Below, in pieces: positions 63,688 through 64,000 of a stretch of DNA of 64,000 nucleotides. Origin of the DNA: Alistipes ihumii AP11 (lineage in GTDB: Bacteria; Bacteroidota; Bacteroidia; Bacteroidales; Rikenellaceae); contig NZ_CP102294.1 of assembly GCF_025144665.1 (NCBI RefSeq), forward strand, positions 2,046,001-2,110,000, in the 5' to 3' direction. Below the pieces are notes generated by a model. The model made no database searches. It saw nothing but the letters and a program-made list of their open reading frames with translations, and was not told where the DNA came from. Both the position numbers and the translations under genes were made by a program. Each line of letters starts with the position of its first letter. Position 1 is the first letter of the stretch.

Positions 63688-64000
63688 ATGATCCATAAAC
63701 GAATCGCCTTTCTATGTATGCTGCTTCCCTGTACGCTGTGGGGCCAGACCGACCGGACGAGTCCGACGGGCCGCATCGAGTTCCTGCCGCCGGAAGCCGC
63801 CTCGCTAATGCGCTACGTCGACTACCCGGTAAGCCATCTGACCGGAGTGCCCGACATCCGGATCCCGCTACATACGGTGCAGATCGGAAAGATATTCTTG
63901 CCTCTCACGCTCATGTTCCACACCGACAACTACTCCCGGCCGAATCAGCTTGCCGGAAGTGTGGGCAAAGGATGGTCACTGAGCACCGAACTGCAGATCA
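63688..64000 (+). CDS. RHS-type exported protein, N-terminal part
   Basis: The frame is cut by the window end. The start MIHKRIAFLC gives a signal peptide (to about GQT, residue 21); an in-frame ATG at 63643 is an alternative. The visible 104 residues match the opening of large Bacteroidetes RHS/YD-repeat proteins: FLPPEAASLMRYVDYPVSHLTGVPDIRIPLHTVQIG and GKGWSLSTELQI (usual form PVS-YTG-P-ISIPL and GLGWSL). Such proteins usually exceed 1,000 residues and end in variable toxin-like tips. It is the likely cargo of the upstream machine. Confidence 0.82.
   Translation, partial: MIHKRIAFLCMLLPCTLWGQTDRTSPTGRIEFLPPEAASLMRYVDYPVSHLTGVPDIRIPLHTVQIGKIFLPLTLMFHTDNYSRPNQLAGSVGKGWSLSTELQI

Overview
The window is a roughly 60% GC chromosomal segment of a Bacteroidales bacterium. 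The best guess is an Alistipes/Rikenellaceae-type gut organism. Evidence: a SusC/SusD pair under an ECF sigma/FecR anti-sigma pair, DUF4199/DUF4293 proteins, Bacteroidetes-type promoters (TTTG-N19-TAnnTTTG), absence of strong Shine-Dalgarno sequences, and many SPII lipoproteins. No rRNA and no CRISPR array were seen. Family assignments come from reading motifs, not from database searches.

Layout. (1) 1-12 kb is housekeeping: 3' part of purL, murI, ftsK, lolA, then mltG on the minus strand, an SRP RNA gene, a threonylcarbamoyl-AMP synthase, DUF4199, a GT2 glycosyltransferase and DUF4293. (2) 12-23.6 kb is mostly glycan catabolism: a TonB-C-domain lipoprotein, a DUF1080 hydrolase, an orphan DUF4843-like lipoprotein, two GH43 enzymes, a GH106-like alpha-L-rhamnosidase and a GH71/99-like protein. 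(3) 24-26.4 kb is a compact restriction-modification island (N4-cytosine methyltransferase, control protein, MvaI/BcnI-type nuclease) with an inverted repeat in the divergent promoter. (4) 26.5-33.6 kb is housekeeping: GDPD, tRNA-Thr(CGT), panD/panC, DPP III, lspA, HU, tRNA-Ser(TGA). (5) 33.7-43.4 kb is a polysaccharide utilization locus read on the minus strand: ECF sigma, FecR, SusC with STN domain, SusD and two tandem WbsX/GH99-like lipoproteins. (6) 43.6-48.8 kb holds a LuxR pseudo-receiver regulator with a hemerythrin protein, a flavodoxin/DUF2023 pair, a PH-like membrane protein, a zinc CDF exporter and tRNA-Ser(CGA). (7) 48.8-51.6 kb is an AT-richer scar behind that tRNA with a frameshifted DinD/Bro relic, perfect hairpins, an unknown ORF and an RteC-domain protein. 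(8) 51.6-64 kb is a near-complete type II secretion/type IV pilus-like operon that runs directly into an RHS-type exported protein cut by the window end.

The last region is the most interesting. It encodes a pseudopilin, a minimal A24 prepilin peptidase, a GspE ATPase, a secretin, GspL/PilN-, GspM/PilO- and GspC/PilP-like inner-membrane proteins, a lipoprotein, GspK-, GspI- and GspJ-like minor pseudopilins and GspF. All four pseudopilins carry Ala, not Gly, just before the predicted cleavage site (LPA| or LSA|), and the peptidase lacks the usual N-terminal domain. A 109-bp tandem duplication sits exactly on the gspI/gspJ stop-start junction. The downstream RHS-like protein is a candidate substrate.
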